Under the pieces are notes generated by a model. That model saw only the letters and a list, made by a program, of their open reading frames with translations, made no database searches and was not told where the DNA came from. 64,000 nt of DNA from Actinoplanes sichuanensis. GTDB taxonomy: Bacteria > Actinomycetota > Actinomycetes > Mycobacteriales > Micromonosporaceae. The DNA is taken from positions 6,138,001 through 6,202,000 of the forward strand of contig NZ_AP028461.1 of assembly GCF_033097365.1 (NCBI RefSeq). Reading direction: 5' to 3'. A program made the translations under genes and the position numbers. Below are positions 43,401 to 51,888 of this stretch, one piece after another; the stretch's first letter is position 1; every line of letters starts with the position of its first letter.

Positions 43401-45331
43401 CCGGCACGAACGGCGGACGGCTGCGGCGGACCCGACGCTGGGTGATCGGCACGCTCGTCGGGTCGCTGGCGATGCTGTCCGGATACTCGCTGGTCGACAG
43501 TGGACGGCACTCGGCGATCGTCGAGGACATCCTCCGCGACAGCGACCGGGTCACCGCCTACCAGGAGGCCGCCTACCTGTCGGCGTACGAGATGTCGCTG
43601 ATCCAGGCGACCGCCGACAACCCGTCCGGGCCGGAACGTCAGCGGGTACTCGCCGTCGACGACCAGGCCCACCAGGCCACCCTGGCGATCGCCGGCTCGG
43701 CACCGGACACCGGGGACGCGGCCGAGGCGGGCACCATCGCCCAGCGGCAGATCAATCTGCGTCAGGACATCATCTGGTTCCTGAACATGCTCGACCGGGG
43801 CGAGACGGTGAAGGCGATCAACACCCTCGACACCGTCATCGAACCCAGCCACCAGCGCAACACCGAGCGGCTGCTGCAACTGCGGGACCGATACCAGCAG
43901 CGGTACGAACGTAACCAGGACACCGCCCGGCAGGACTCCCGGCGGCTGCTCTGGGGCAGCATCGTCACGTTCACCCTCAGCCTGCTCGCGCTCGGCCTGT
44001 TCGGCTGGCACACCCGGGCCCACCGGCGCCAGGTCGAGTCGATGGCCGCCACCGACCTGCTGACCGGGCTACCCAACCGGGCCGCGTTCACCGCGCACCT
44101 GCACCGGGCACTGTCGGCGGCCCGGCCGGCCCGTACCGCACCCGGCATCACCGTGCTGACCGTCAACATCAACGGGTTCCGGCACGTCAACGACCAGCTC
44201 GGCCCGCACATCGGCGACCGGCTGCTGGCCGAGGCGGGCTGGCGGCTGTCCGCGGTCGTCCGCGACGGTGACGTGGTCGCCCGCACCGGCGGCGACGAGT
44301 TCGCCATCCTGCTGCGTGACCTCGACCCGACCCGGGCCGACTGTGTGGCCGCGCGCCTGCGGGAGACCTTCGACGAACCGTTCCAGCTCGACGACCTCAC
44401 CGTCGACCTGGAGATCAGCATCGGCGCGGCGACCGCCGCGGCCGACGACGACGTCAGCACCCTGCTCGGACACGCCGACAGCGCCATGCACGACGCGAAG
44501 CAGCAGCACGACAGTTTCCGCCGGTTCAGCGGCAACACCGGCCAGGACAGCGCCGACCGGCTCACCCTCCTCGGCGACCTGCGACGCGGTCTCACCGACG
44601 CGTCCCAGTTCACCCTGCACTACCAGCCGAAGGTGTCGCTCGCCGACGGCACGCTGTCCGGGGTCGAGGCGCTGGCCCGCTGGCATCACCCGACCCGTGG
44701 CCCGGTGCCACCCGGACAGTTCGTGCCGGTGCTGGAGACCACGAGCCTGATCCACCCGTTCACCGAGCGGGTCCTCACCATCGCCCTGGAGCAGGCCCGA
44801 ACCTGGCTCGACGCCGGGCACCGGGTGCCGGTTGCGGTCAACGTCTCCACCCGCAGCCTGCTCGACGAGTCGTTCCCGGGCCGGCTGGCGACGCTGCTGT
44901 CCACGGCCGGGGTGCCGGGTGAACTGCTCTGCATCGAGATCACCGAACACACCGTGCTCTCCGACCCGACCACCACCATCGAGGCGCTGCGCCAGATCCG
45001 CGCTCTGGGAGTCAAGACGTCCATCGACGACTTCGGCACCGGGTACTCGTCCCTCACCTACCTGAAGCTCCTGCCCGTCGACGAACTCAAGATCGACCGC
45101 TCGTTCGTGGCCGACATGGTCGCCGACACGTCCAGTCACGCCCTGGTGGCCTCGGCCGTCGACCTGGCCCACAACCTGAACCTGACGGTCGTCGCCGAGG
45201 GCGTCGAGGACGACCGGACGGCGGCCGCCCTCAGCGGTCTGGGCTGCGACACCGCCCAGGGCTACCATTTCGCCCGCCCGGTCCCGGCCGCCGAACTGGA
45301 CGCCCGTTTCCTACGCCCGATCCCCGCCTAG
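43397..45331 (+). CDS. Membrane GGDEF-EAL protein, predicted c-di-GMP phosphodiesterase
   Basis: A 644-residue protein: a membrane span (WVIGTLVGSLAMLSGYSLV), an extracytoplasmic helical sensor (~35-185), a second span (VTFTLSLLALGLFGWH), GGDEF (~215-375) and EAL (~395-640). The GGDEF domain keeps TGGDEF (298-302) but the metal-binding Asp-x-Asp is Asn-Ile-Asn (VNINGF, 257-259), so cyclase activity is probably lost. The EAL domain keeps VEALARW (E424), NVSTRS, EITE, DDFGTGYSS, LKIDRSF and VAEGVED, so c-di-GMP hydrolysis is likely. Translation is coupled to the upstream cyclase by ATGA, pairing synthesis and degradation in one operon. Confidence 0.9.
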   Translation: MTGTNGGRLRRTRRWVIGTLVGSLAMLSGYSLVDSGRHSAIVEDILRDSDRVTAYQEAAYLSAYEMSLIQATADNPSGPERQRVLAVDDQAHQATLAIAGSAPDTGDAAEAGTIAQRQINLRQDIIWFLNMLDRGETVKAINTLDTVIEPSHQRNTERLLQLRDRYQQRYERNQDTARQDSRRLLWGSIVTFTLSLLALGLFGWHTRAHRRQVESMAATDLLTGLPNRAAFTAHLHRALSAARPARTAPGITVLTVNINGFRHVNDQLGPHIGDRLLAEAGWRLSAVVRDGDVVARTGGDEFAILLRDLDPTRADCVAARLRETFDEPFQLDDLTVDLEISIGAATAAADDDVSTLLGHADSAMHDAKQQHDSFRRFSGNTGQDSADRLTLLGDLRRGLTDASQFTLHYQPKVSLADGTLSGVEALARWHHPTRGPVPPGQFVPVLETTSLIHPFTERVLTIALEQARTWLDAGHRVPVAVNVSTRSLLDESFPGRLATLLSTAGVPGELLCIEITEHTVLSDPTTTIEALRQIRALGVKTSIDDFGTGYSSLTYLKLLPVDELKIDRSFVADMVADTSSHALVASAVDLAHNLNLTVVAEGVEDDRTAAALSGLGCDTAQGYHFARPVPAAELDARFLRPIPA

Positions 45332-45379
45332 CCCCTCCCTTCCGGCCGGCTCGCGGAGCCACCCCACCAAGATCCAGCC

Positions 45380-45424
45380 GGTCGTGGGAGCCGCCCCGAC
45401 CCACCTCGGACAGCTCCCACGACC
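45380..45424 (+). terminator. Stem-loop after the c-di-GMP operon
   Basis: Perfect 12-bp arms (ggtcgtgggagc at 45380-45391 and gctcccacgacc at 45413-45424) with a 21-nt loop, 48 nt past the stop. A 29-bp direct repeat (tttcgatcgccgcctcgtca) follows at about 45434 and 45463. Confidence 0.55.
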
Positions 45425-45560
45425 AGCCGCGCTTTTCGATCGCCGCCTCGTCAGGGCGCGCGTTTCGATCGCCGCCTCGTCAGGGGTGGTCGAGACAGCG
45501 GGGCGGGTCTCAGCAGGTCGGTGGGACTGCCGAAGGGAAGGCAGGGGCGGGAGGACGGCC

Positions 45561-45929
45561 ATGGAGAGGGAGCGGGCGTCGGCGCAACCGGCGCCCCAGC
45601 GGACGGCGACAGCCGGAGCCCGGGTCGACGGCGGGCCGCGGAAGCGGTCATGGGTCGGGGCGGTGGCCGCTGCCGTACCCCATGTGGTCGTGCTCGGGTT
45701 GACGATCGCCGCGGTCGTGGCCGGGCCGGGGCGGGAGCACGAACACGCCGGGCTGGGCGGTGTCCTGGAGGTCTATCTGGTTCCGGTCGGGCTGCTCACC
45801 TCGCTGTTCCTGTGTTTCGTGCCGCGCTGGCGTCGGTATGCCGGCGGGATCGCGGTGAGCACGGTGTCCTGCGGGATCGTGGTCGTCCTGGCCGCGATGA
45901 TCATCGGCGGGGCCGGCACCTGGGAGTGA
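45561..45929 (+). CDS. Small membrane protein, unknown function
   Basis: A 122-residue protein with a ~35-residue polar N terminus (MERERASAQPAPQRTATAGA) and three hydrophobic segments (AAAVPHVVVLGLTIAAVVAG, VYLVPVGLLTSLFLCFVP, GGIAVSTVSCGIVVVLAAMI). GGAGG stands 8 nt before the ATG. A His/Glu-containing loop (REHEHAG) sits between the first two spans. It precedes a methyltransferase gene by 80 bp on the same strand; no functional link is evident. Confidence 0.6.
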   Translation: MERERASAQPAPQRTATAGARVDGGPRKRSWVGAVAAAVPHVVVLGLTIAAVVAGPGREHEHAGLGGVLEVYLVPVGLLTSLFLCFVPRWRRYAGGIAVSTVSCGIVVVLAAMIIGGAGTWE

Positions 45930-46009
45930 GGACCGTCCGGTGTGGACCCCGCAGGTGGGCGGCGTATGCTCTGCGCCAACCGCGAAGCCCGCCGACGGGA
46001 GCCGTAGCC

Positions 46010-46816
46010 ATGACCGACAGTGACGCTGCCGCCAAACTCGACACCAGCGTGCCGCACTCGGCGCGGGTGTGGAACTACTGGCTCGGCGGTAAGGACAACT
46101 TCCCGGTGGACCGGGCGGTCGGCGACGACTTCGCCGATCTGTACCCGGACATCACCGTGGTGGCGCGGCACTCGCGGGCGTTCCTGAAGCGGGCTGTCAC
46201 CTTTCTGGTGAAAGAGGCGGGGATCCGCCAGTTCCTGGACATCGGTACGGGCATGCCCACCGCGGAGAACACGCATCAGGTGGCGCAGGCCGCGGCCGCC
46301 GACACCCGGATCGTCTATGTCGACAACGACCCGCTCGTCCTGGTGCATGCCCGGGCTCTGTTGACCAGCACGCCCGAGGGTAAGACCGACTACGTCGACG
46401 CCGACCTGCACGATCCGGAGAAGATCCTGGAGGCGGCGAGCGCGACGCTCGACCTGAGCCGGCCGGTCGGCCTGATCTTGATGAACATTCTCGGTCACGT
46501 GCCCGATATCGATCAGGCGGTGGCGATCGTCCGGGGTCTACTCGACCGGCTGCCGTCGGGTAGCTACTTCCTCACCGCCGACGGCACCAACGTGATCGAC
46601 GGTCCGGCGTTCGAGGAGGCGATCGGGGTGTGGAACGCGAACGCGCCGCTCGGCTACCACCTGCGCCACCCGGAGGAGATCGCCCGCTTCCTGGACGGCC
46701 TCGAGGTTCTGGAGCCGGGCCTCGTCCCCTGCTCGAAGTGGCGTCCGGCCGCCGACGCCGCCGGCGAGGATCTGCGCGAGGTAGACGAGTACGGCGCGGT
46801 CGCCCGCAAGCCGTAG
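46010..46816 (+). CDS. SAM-dependent methyltransferase, PF04672 (DUF574) family
   Basis: A 268-residue cytoplasmic protein with the marks of the actinobacterial PF04672 family: HSARVWNYWLGGKDNFPVDR near the N terminus, the SAM-binding glycine loop FLDIGTGMPT, and VYVDNDPLVLVHARALL. The family is highly paralogous in actinomycetes and its substrates are largely unknown. The ATG has GGGAG about 9 nt upstream. No pathway partners are adjacent. It ends before a 15-bp tandem repeat. Confidence 0.88.
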   Translation: MTDSDAAAKLDTSVPHSARVWNYWLGGKDNFPVDRAVGDDFADLYPDITVVARHSRAFLKRAVTFLVKEAGIRQFLDIGTGMPTAENTHQVAQAAAADTRIVYVDNDPLVLVHARALLTSTPEGKTDYVDADLHDPEKILEAASATLDLSRPVGLILMNILGHVPDIDQAVAIVRGLLDRLPSGSYFLTADGTNVIDGPAFEEAIGVWNANAPLGYHLRHPEEIARFLDGLEVLEPGLVPCSKWRPAADAAGEDLREVDEYGAVARKP

Positions 46817-46860
46817 CGCCCGCCGCCAGAAAGCCCGAGCCCGACGCCCGCGGGAATCGG

Positions 46861-46948
46861 CAACGCGGGCCCCGGCAGCCGCAACGCGGGCAGCCGCAAC
46901 GCGGGCAGCCGCAACGCGGGCCCGGCAGCGGCAGCGGCAGCGGCAGCG
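46861..46948. repeat. 15-bp and 6-bp tandem repeats
   Basis: cagccgcaacgcggg occurs at 46876, 46891 and 46906 (period 15), followed by four to five ggcagc hexamers. The array lies between the methyltransferase gene and the secreted protein gene and is non-coding. Confidence 0.88.
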
Positions 46949-47037
46949 AGGTATAACGCGGGCGGGAGATCCTCATCCGGCGGGATGGGCGGCCGATCCT
47001 AGCGGCGCCCCTCCCCCGCTATCTTCCGAGGTCTCGC

Positions 47038-48054
47038 ATGTCCGTGCTGTCTCGCCCCGCGATCCTGCTCGCTTCGGCCTCGGTCGCCGCCGGCCTCCTG
47101 ATCGCCCCGGCCGCCGCGTATGCCGCCGACACCACCACCGACCTGTCCGCCGCCCAGATGAAGGCGGCGGTTCAGGCGGTGGCCGCGGCGACCGACACCG
47201 CGTCGGCGCAGGGCTGGGCCTCGGATCTGGACTTGAACATCACGTTCGGCGGCACGACGGCGACCGGCTGGCAGACGATCGTCACCGACCGGGAGCACGG
47301 TCTGCTGACGGCGTCGTTCGCGGTGCAGGGGCAGCCGGCGACGAGTGTCTTCCTGGACGAGGGTGCCGGCGGCTACGAGTCGATCTCCGACGACAGCCGT
47401 ACGAAGGCGGCGTTGAAGATGATCGGCCGGCCGACGGCGACGTACACGTTCACCGCCGACCCGACGCTGACCTTGGCGGACGACGCGCCGTCCCCGCTGG
47501 AGCTGGTCTCGCCGGTCGCCGGAGCGGGCACCGGAGCGGGGACGAAGACGGTGCACGACGACGGTTCGGTGGACTACGTCTTCACGGACACCACGGTCGG
47601 CACGGTGACTCTGCACACCGACGCCTCGTCGGTGCTGACCGCCGCGTCGACCGAGTTCAAGGAGGACGAGGCGACGCTGTCCCAGCAGATCGACTACCGG
47701 TACGGGCCGCAGACGGTGACCTTGCCGGAGGCGGGTACGACGGTCGACGCGAAGACGTTCGCCAAGGGCCTCGCCTACCTGGACATGTCCGGGATGGTGC
47801 GCACCGCGGCGGTGAGCGGCGCGGCCGACACCCGCCGAGCCGCCAAGGGCGGCAAGATCAAGGTGGCGACGCTGCGCAAGCTGGTCCGGCGTGACGCGTC
47901 GGAGACCGATCAGGCGGCCGGCGGCGTCGACGTGGTCAAGGTCAAGAACATCACTTCGGGGGTACGGGTGTACGCCACCAACCCGTGGACGAAGAAGTCG
48001 GTCGCCTACACGGTGACGGCGTCCGGCCGGAAGGTCCTGGTGAAGAAGGCCTGA
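47038..48054 (+). CDS. Secreted protein of unknown function
   Basis: A 338-residue protein with a clear signal peptide (MSVLSRPAILLASASVAAGL through APAAAYAA, cleavage before DTTT). The mature part is Thr/Ala/Asp-rich with alternating beta-prone stretches (LLTASFAVQGQPATSVFLDE, VDYVFTDTTVGTVTLHTDAS, ITSGVRVYATNPWTKKS). This is compatible with a beta-rich lipid-carrier or adhesion fold, but no motif is diagnostic. GAGG precedes the ATG at acceptable spacing. A terminator overlaps the stop codon and also ends the convergent ABC operon. Confidence 0.75.
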   Translation: MSVLSRPAILLASASVAAGLLIAPAAAYAADTTTDLSAAQMKAAVQAVAAATDTASAQGWASDLDLNITFGGTTATGWQTIVTDREHGLLTASFAVQGQPATSVFLDEGAGGYESISDDSRTKAALKMIGRPTATYTFTADPTLTLADDAPSPLELVSPVAGAGTGAGTKTVHDDGSVDYVFTDTTVGTVTLHTDASSVLTAASTEFKEDEATLSQQIDYRYGPQTVTLPEAGTTVDAKTFAKGLAYLDMSGMVRTAAVSGAADTRRAAKGGKIKVATLRKLVRRDASETDQAAGGVDVVKVKNITSGVRVYATNPWTKKSVAYTVTASGRKVLVKKA

Positions 48055-48087
48055 CGGGCAGCGTGATCTCGCGCCGCCCGTCAGGCC
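48048..48087. terminator. Bidirectional terminator between convergent genes
   Basis: Perfect 12-bp arms (ggcctgacgggc at 48048-48059, overlapping the stop codon, and gcccgtcaggcc at 48076-48087) with a 16-nt loop. It lies between the secreted protein gene and the ABC ATPase gene transcribed toward it. Confidence 0.8.
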
Positions 48088-48099
48088 CGGAGTGCGGGA

Positions 48100-48900
48100 T
48101 CAGACCGTCACCCGGTCTCGGATGGCGTGGCCCACCTCGGTGCGCAGGGCGGCGAATTCGGGCAGGGCCCGCAGGTCGTCGGCGGTGACACCGGTGCGGG
48201 GCAGGTCGATCCGAAGGTCGAGGGCTATCGTGCCGGGCTGTGGCGTGAGGACCACGACCCGGCTGCCGAGGAACACCGCCTCGTCCACGCTGTGGGTGAC
48301 GAAGACGCTGGTCCGTCCGGTCGACGCGCTCACCTGACGCAGGTCGTCCTGGAGTTTCTCCCGGGTCAGCGCGTCCAGGGCGGCGAACGGCTCGTCGAGC
48401 AGCAGCAGCGGGTTGTCGACCGCGAGGGCGCGGGCGATGGCGACCCGCTGCTGCTGGCCGCCGGAGATCTGCCAGGTGCGCCGGTGGGCCACGTCGTGCA
48501 GGCCGACGCGGGCCAGTAGTTCGTCGATCCGGGCCGGGGTGACGGTCTGTCCGGCGTATTCGAGGGCCAGGGCGATGTTGCCGCCGACGGTCTTCCAGGG
48601 GAACAGCCGTGGCTGCTGGAAGACGAGTCCGGCGCCGCGTCCGGGTTCCGGGGCCGTCCCGTCGGTGTGGATCGTCCCGTCGGTCGGCTGTTCGAAGCCG
48701 GCGATCAGCCGCAGCAGCGTGCTCTTGCCGCAGCCGGAGGCACCGACCAGGACGAGGAACTCGCCCTGCGGGACGGTCAGGTCGATCGGCCCGACCGCGG
48801 TCACGTCACCGTAGGAGTGGGTGACCCCGTCGATTCTGATGGCTTCGGCCGCGGCGACCGGTTCGGCGTCGACGAGCCGGGTGGCGTCAGCTGAGGACAC
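48100..48900 (-). CDS. ABC ATPase of a taurine/sulfonate-type importer
   Basis: A 266-residue ATPase of the TauB/SsuB (nitrate/sulfonate/taurine) family. It shows Walker A VGASGCGKST, the Q-loop FQQPRLFPWK typical of this subfamily, signature [15 protein letters not shown], Walker B LLLLDEPFAALD and H-loop VFVTHSVDEA. The GTG start overlaps the end of the binding-protein gene by 14 bases, so it is translated as part of the permease-binding protein-ATPase operon. It energises uptake of an organosulfur compound such as taurine or an alkanesulfonate; the exact substrate is inferred. Confidence 0.9.
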   Translation of the reverse strand: MSSADATRLVDAEPVAAAEAIRIDGVTHSYGDVTAVGPIDLTVPQGEFLVLVGASGCGKSTLLRLIAGFEQPTDGTIHTDGTAPEPGRGAGLVFQQPRLFPWKTVGGNIALALEYAGQTVTPARIDELLARVGLHDVAHRRTWQISGGQQQRVAIARALAVDNPLLLLDEPFAALDALTREKLQDDLRQVSASTGRTSVFVTHSVDEAVFLGSRVVVLTPQPGTIALDLRIDLPRTGVTADDLRALPEFAALRTEVGHAIRDRVTV

Positions 48901-49906
48901 CGGGCAGGCCCTTGACGTAGATGGCCTTCTGCACGTCGGCCAGGGTCGGTACGGCGTCGATCTTCTGCTGGGACTTGAGGAATTCGGCCGCGCTGACCAG
49001 GTTGTCGGCGAGTCTGCCGGGCGCGCCCTCGGTGCCGAGCCACTCCGGCGACGACAGGTCGGCCGGTTTGAGGAAGACGCCCTGCGACAGCTGGGCCTTG
49101 GCCTCGTCGGCGGAGAGGTTGAGTTCGGCGCCGACCGCCTTGCCCGCGGCGTCCGGGTCGGTGGCGATGATGGTCAGGGCCTGCGCCTCGACCTTGCGCC
49201 ACGCGTCGACGGCTTCCGGGTGGGCGGTGGCGAACGCGGTGGAGACGACACCGAGGTCGAGGGTGGGCTTGCCGCCGGCGGCGAGTTCGCGGCTGGTGAT
49301 GAGCACCTTGCCGGTCTTCTTCAGTTCGTCGAGGGACGGCAGCCAGCTGTAGGCGGCGTCGATGTCACCGCGGGTCCAGGCGGCCAGGATGTCCTGCGGT
49401 TCCAGGTCCACGATGGTCAGTTCGGATTCCTTGACGCCGGCCTTGTCGAGGGCGGTGAGGAGGCTGTAGTGGGCGGTGGACGCGAACGGGGTGGCCACCT
49501 TCTTACCGCGCAGCGAGGCCACGTCGGTGACACCTGATTCGTTGCGGGCGACCAGGGCCTCGTTGTCGCCGGCGACGTCGAGGACGAACGCGACCTGGTA
49601 GGGGATGTTCAGCGGGGCGGACAGGCCGCGGGCCACCGGGCTGGAGCCGATCGCGGCGATGTCGAGGCTGTCGGCGACGAACGCGGTGTTGATGCCGGCG
49701 CCGGAGTCGAACTTGGTCCAGGTGATCTTGTAGTCGGGCAGGGCCTTCTCGAGCAGGCCCTGGTTCTTGACGATCAGGTCACCTGACGGGAAGGCCTGGT
49801 AGGCGATCCGGATCGACTTCTGTTCGGGGTCGGCGCCACCACTGGCGGCGCCGTTGCCGCACGCGGTCAGCAGAAAGACGGAGGCGAGGGCGAGGAGCTT
49901 CTTCAC
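48887..49906 (-). CDS. Lipoprotein substrate-binding protein, taurine/sulfonate type
   Basis: A 339-residue lipoprotein with signal VKKLLALASVFLLTACG (lipobox LTAC), tethered outside the membrane. The mature domain is a TauA/SsuA-like periplasmic binding fold (IRIAYQAFPSGDLIVKNQGLLEK, DIAAIGSSPVARGL, DIDAAYSWLPSLDEL). The GTG at 49906 has AAGGAA 6-7 nt upstream; the open frame starts 6 codons earlier at a TTG. It lies between permease and ATPase genes of the same operon. Ligand is probably a small sulfonate, inferred from family and from the flavin monooxygenases nearby. Confidence 0.88.
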   Translation of the reverse strand: MKKLLALASVFLLTACGNGAASGGADPEQKSIRIAYQAFPSGDLIVKNQGLLEKALPDYKITWTKFDSGAGINTAFVADSLDIAAIGSSPVARGLSAPLNIPYQVAFVLDVAGDNEALVARNESGVTDVASLRGKKVATPFASTAHYSLLTALDKAGVKESELTIVDLEPQDILAAWTRGDIDAAYSWLPSLDELKKTGKVLITSRELAAGGKPTLDLGVVSTAFATAHPEAVDAWRKVEAQALTIIATDPDAAGKAVGAELNLSADEAKAQLSQGVFLKPADLSSPEWLGTEGAPGRLADNLVSAAEFLKSQQKIDAVPTLADVQKAIYVKGLPGVLS

Positions 49907-49934
49907 AAGGGGTTCCTTCGACAAAGTGGCGATG

Positions 49935-50798
49935 TCAGGCGCGTCCGCGCCAGGGGATCAGCCTGTTCTCGGCGGTGAGCAACAGAGCGTCGATGAGCAG
50001 GCCGGACAGGCCGATGGCGAAGAGGCCGAGAACCACCACGTCGGTCTGGGAGTAGCGCTGGGCGTCGCGGATCATGCCGCCGATGCCCGGTACCCCGTTG
50101 ATGGTCTCGGCGGCGACGACCGAGGAGTACGCCACACCGACGGCGAGCCGGATCCCGGTGAAGATCTCCGGCAGCGCGTTGGGCAGCACCACGTCACGGA
50201 TGCTCTGCCGGCGGCCGGCGCCGAGGGCTCGGGCGGCCTCGACCAGGCCGGTGGGTGCGTTGTGGACGGCGGCCGCGGTGGCGACGGCGACCGGCGGCAG
50301 GGCGGCGATGGAGAGCAGCCACAGTTTCGGTGTCTCGTCGATGCCGAACCAGATGATGAACAGGCTGAAGTAGGCGAGCGGTGGCAGCGCCCGAACGAAC
50401 GTGATGACCGGTTCGGCGACCACGCGCAGCCAGCCGACGGTGCCGAGCAGTACGCCGATGAGCAGCCCGCCGACGATGCCGATGACCGACCCGATGACGA
50501 TGCGCCGCAGCGAGACGCCGAGGTGCTCGATGAGCAGGTGGCCGCTGTATCCGCGGACCCCGTCGTGGGTGGTCGAGGTGGTGATCAGCTGATCCCAGAC
50601 CGCACCGGGTGCGGGGATGAAGGCCGGGTTGTTCATCACTCGGGCCGTCACCTCCCACAACACGTAGAGCACGGCCAGCGCGAGCAGGCGCAGCGCGAGG
50701 CGGCGGCGCAGCCCGCCGCTGGGCGCGAGGGTCGCTTTCCCGGCCTGCGAGGCCGGCGACGGCGGAGCGGCCGGCGCGGGTGCGAGCGTGGTGGTCAA
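49935..50798 (-). CDS. ABC permease of the taurine/sulfonate-type importer
   Basis: A 287-residue inner-membrane permease of the TauC/SsuC group with about six spans and the cytoplasmic EAA-loop (EAARALGAGRRQSIRDVVLPNALPEI) that contacts the ATPase. The TTG start has GGAG 6 nt upstream and is first in its operon. The N terminus carries an Ala/Pro-rich cytoplasmic tail of ~30 residues. It is divergent from an amino-acid importer; the AT-rich 172-bp region between them is probably the regulated promoter region for both. Confidence 0.9.
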   Translation of the reverse strand: MTTTLAPAPAAPPSPASQAGKATLAPSGGLRRRLALRLLALAVLYVLWEVTARVMNNPAFIPAPGAVWDQLITTSTTHDGVRGYSGHLLIEHLGVSLRRIVIGSVIGIVGGLLIGVLLGTVGWLRVVAEPVITFVRALPPLAYFSLFIIWFGIDETPKLWLLSIAALPPVAVATAAAVHNAPTGLVEAARALGAGRRQSIRDVVLPNALPEIFTGIRLAVGVAYSSVVAAETINGVPGIGGMIRDAQRYSQTDVVVLGLFAIGLSGLLIDALLLTAENRLIPWRGRA

Positions 50799-50835
50799 GG
50801 AAGTCTCCAGGCAGAGGTACCGGCGAATGCCCCGT

Positions 50836-50916
50836 ATTCCTATCGCATCTATGGGGTTACTGGCAATACCTTAACGTTCGCAACGATGTCCTTAAACATA
50901 TATACCTGATAGGCAT
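50836..50916. promoter_or_regulatory. Divergent promoter region with outward-facing GATAGGnAT elements
   Basis: GATAGGAAT (minus strand, 50844-50836) points to the sulfonate importer 37 nt away, and GATAGGCAT (plus strand, 50908-50916) points to the amino-acid importer 54 nt away. The sequence between is notably AT-rich (catatatacc). The symmetrical placement suggests a common regulator of sulfur uptake. Confidence 0.45.
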
Positions 50917-50970
50917 TGTGGGTCATGGGTGCGGCTGCTTAGCGTTTGGGCACCAATGGGAGGTGCACCC

Positions 50971-51888
50971 GTGAGCGTCCTGACCACACCGGAGACCAAG
51001 AACGCCGACCCACCCGACGACCACCTCGTCGTGGTGCCCGCACGCCACCCGTGGCGCTGGGCCGGCACCGCCCTGGTCCTGGTGCTGCTGGCGCAGTTCG
51101 TGCACGGGCTCGTCACCAACCCCGGCTGGGACTGGGCGACGTTCGCCGGCTACTTCCTGGAGGAGTCGGTCGTCGAGGCGCTCGGCCTGACCCTGCTGCT
51201 CACCCTGGGCAGCGCCGTCCTCGGTTTCCTCGGCGGCATCCCCCTCGCGGCGATGCGGCTCTCCGCCAACCCGGTGCTGTCCGCGGTCAGCTGGGCGTAC
51301 ATCTGGGTGTTCCGGTCGGTGCCGCTGCTGGTGCAGCTGCTGTTCTGGGCCAACCTCGGCTACCTCTACGACACGCTGCAGGTCGGCATCCCGTTCGGGC
51401 CCGGCGTCTCGTTCCCGACGGTCAGCCTGATCAGCTCGTTCGGCGCCGCACTGCTGGGCCTGTCGATGCACGAGGCGGCGTTCGCCGGCGAGATCATCCG
51501 GGCCGGCCTGCTGTCGGTCGACGCCGGCCAGCACGAGGCGGCGGCCGCCCTCGGCATCCCGAAGGGCCGGCAGTTCTACCGGATCGTGCTGCCGCAGGCG
51601 ATGCGCGCGATCCTGCCGAACGCCGCGAACCTGCTGGTCAACCTCCTCAAGAGCACGTCCATCGTGTACATCCTGGCGATCGGTGAGCTCTTCTACCAGG
51701 TCCAGGTGATCTACGGCCGCAACGGGCGGGTGGTGCCGCTGCTGATGGTCGCGACGGTCTGGTACGTGATCCTCACCGCGCTCCTGTCGATCCTGCAGTT
51801 CTACACCGAGCGCCACTTCGCCCGCGGCGCGGTCCGCACGCTGCCGCCCACCCCGTTGCAGAAGCTGAAGGCGGCGATCCGCAGATGA
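50971..51888 (+). CDS. Polar amino-acid ABC permease, possibly for cystine
   Basis: A 305-residue membrane protein of the HisMQ-type family with the EAA-loop HEAAAALGIPKGRQFYRIVLPQAMRAILP and about five to six spans after a polar N terminus. The GTG at 50971 has GGGAGG 7 nt upstream; an in-frame ATG five codons earlier is part of that site. It overlaps the ATPase gene by 4 bases. Being divergent from a sulfonate importer and near flavin monooxygenases, it may import cystine or another sulfur amino acid; this is context only. Confidence 0.9.
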   Translation: MSVLTTPETKNADPPDDHLVVVPARHPWRWAGTALVLVLLAQFVHGLVTNPGWDWATFAGYFLEESVVEALGLTLLLTLGSAVLGFLGGIPLAAMRLSANPVLSAVSWAYIWVFRSVPLLVQLLFWANLGYLYDTLQVGIPFGPGVSFPTVSLISSFGAALLGLSMHEAAFAGEIIRAGLLSVDAGQHEAAAALGIPKGRQFYRIVLPQAMRAILPNAANLLVNLLKSTSIVYILAIGELFYQVQVIYGRNGRVVPLLMVATVWYVILTALLSILQFYTERHFARGAVRTLPPTPLQKLKAAIRR

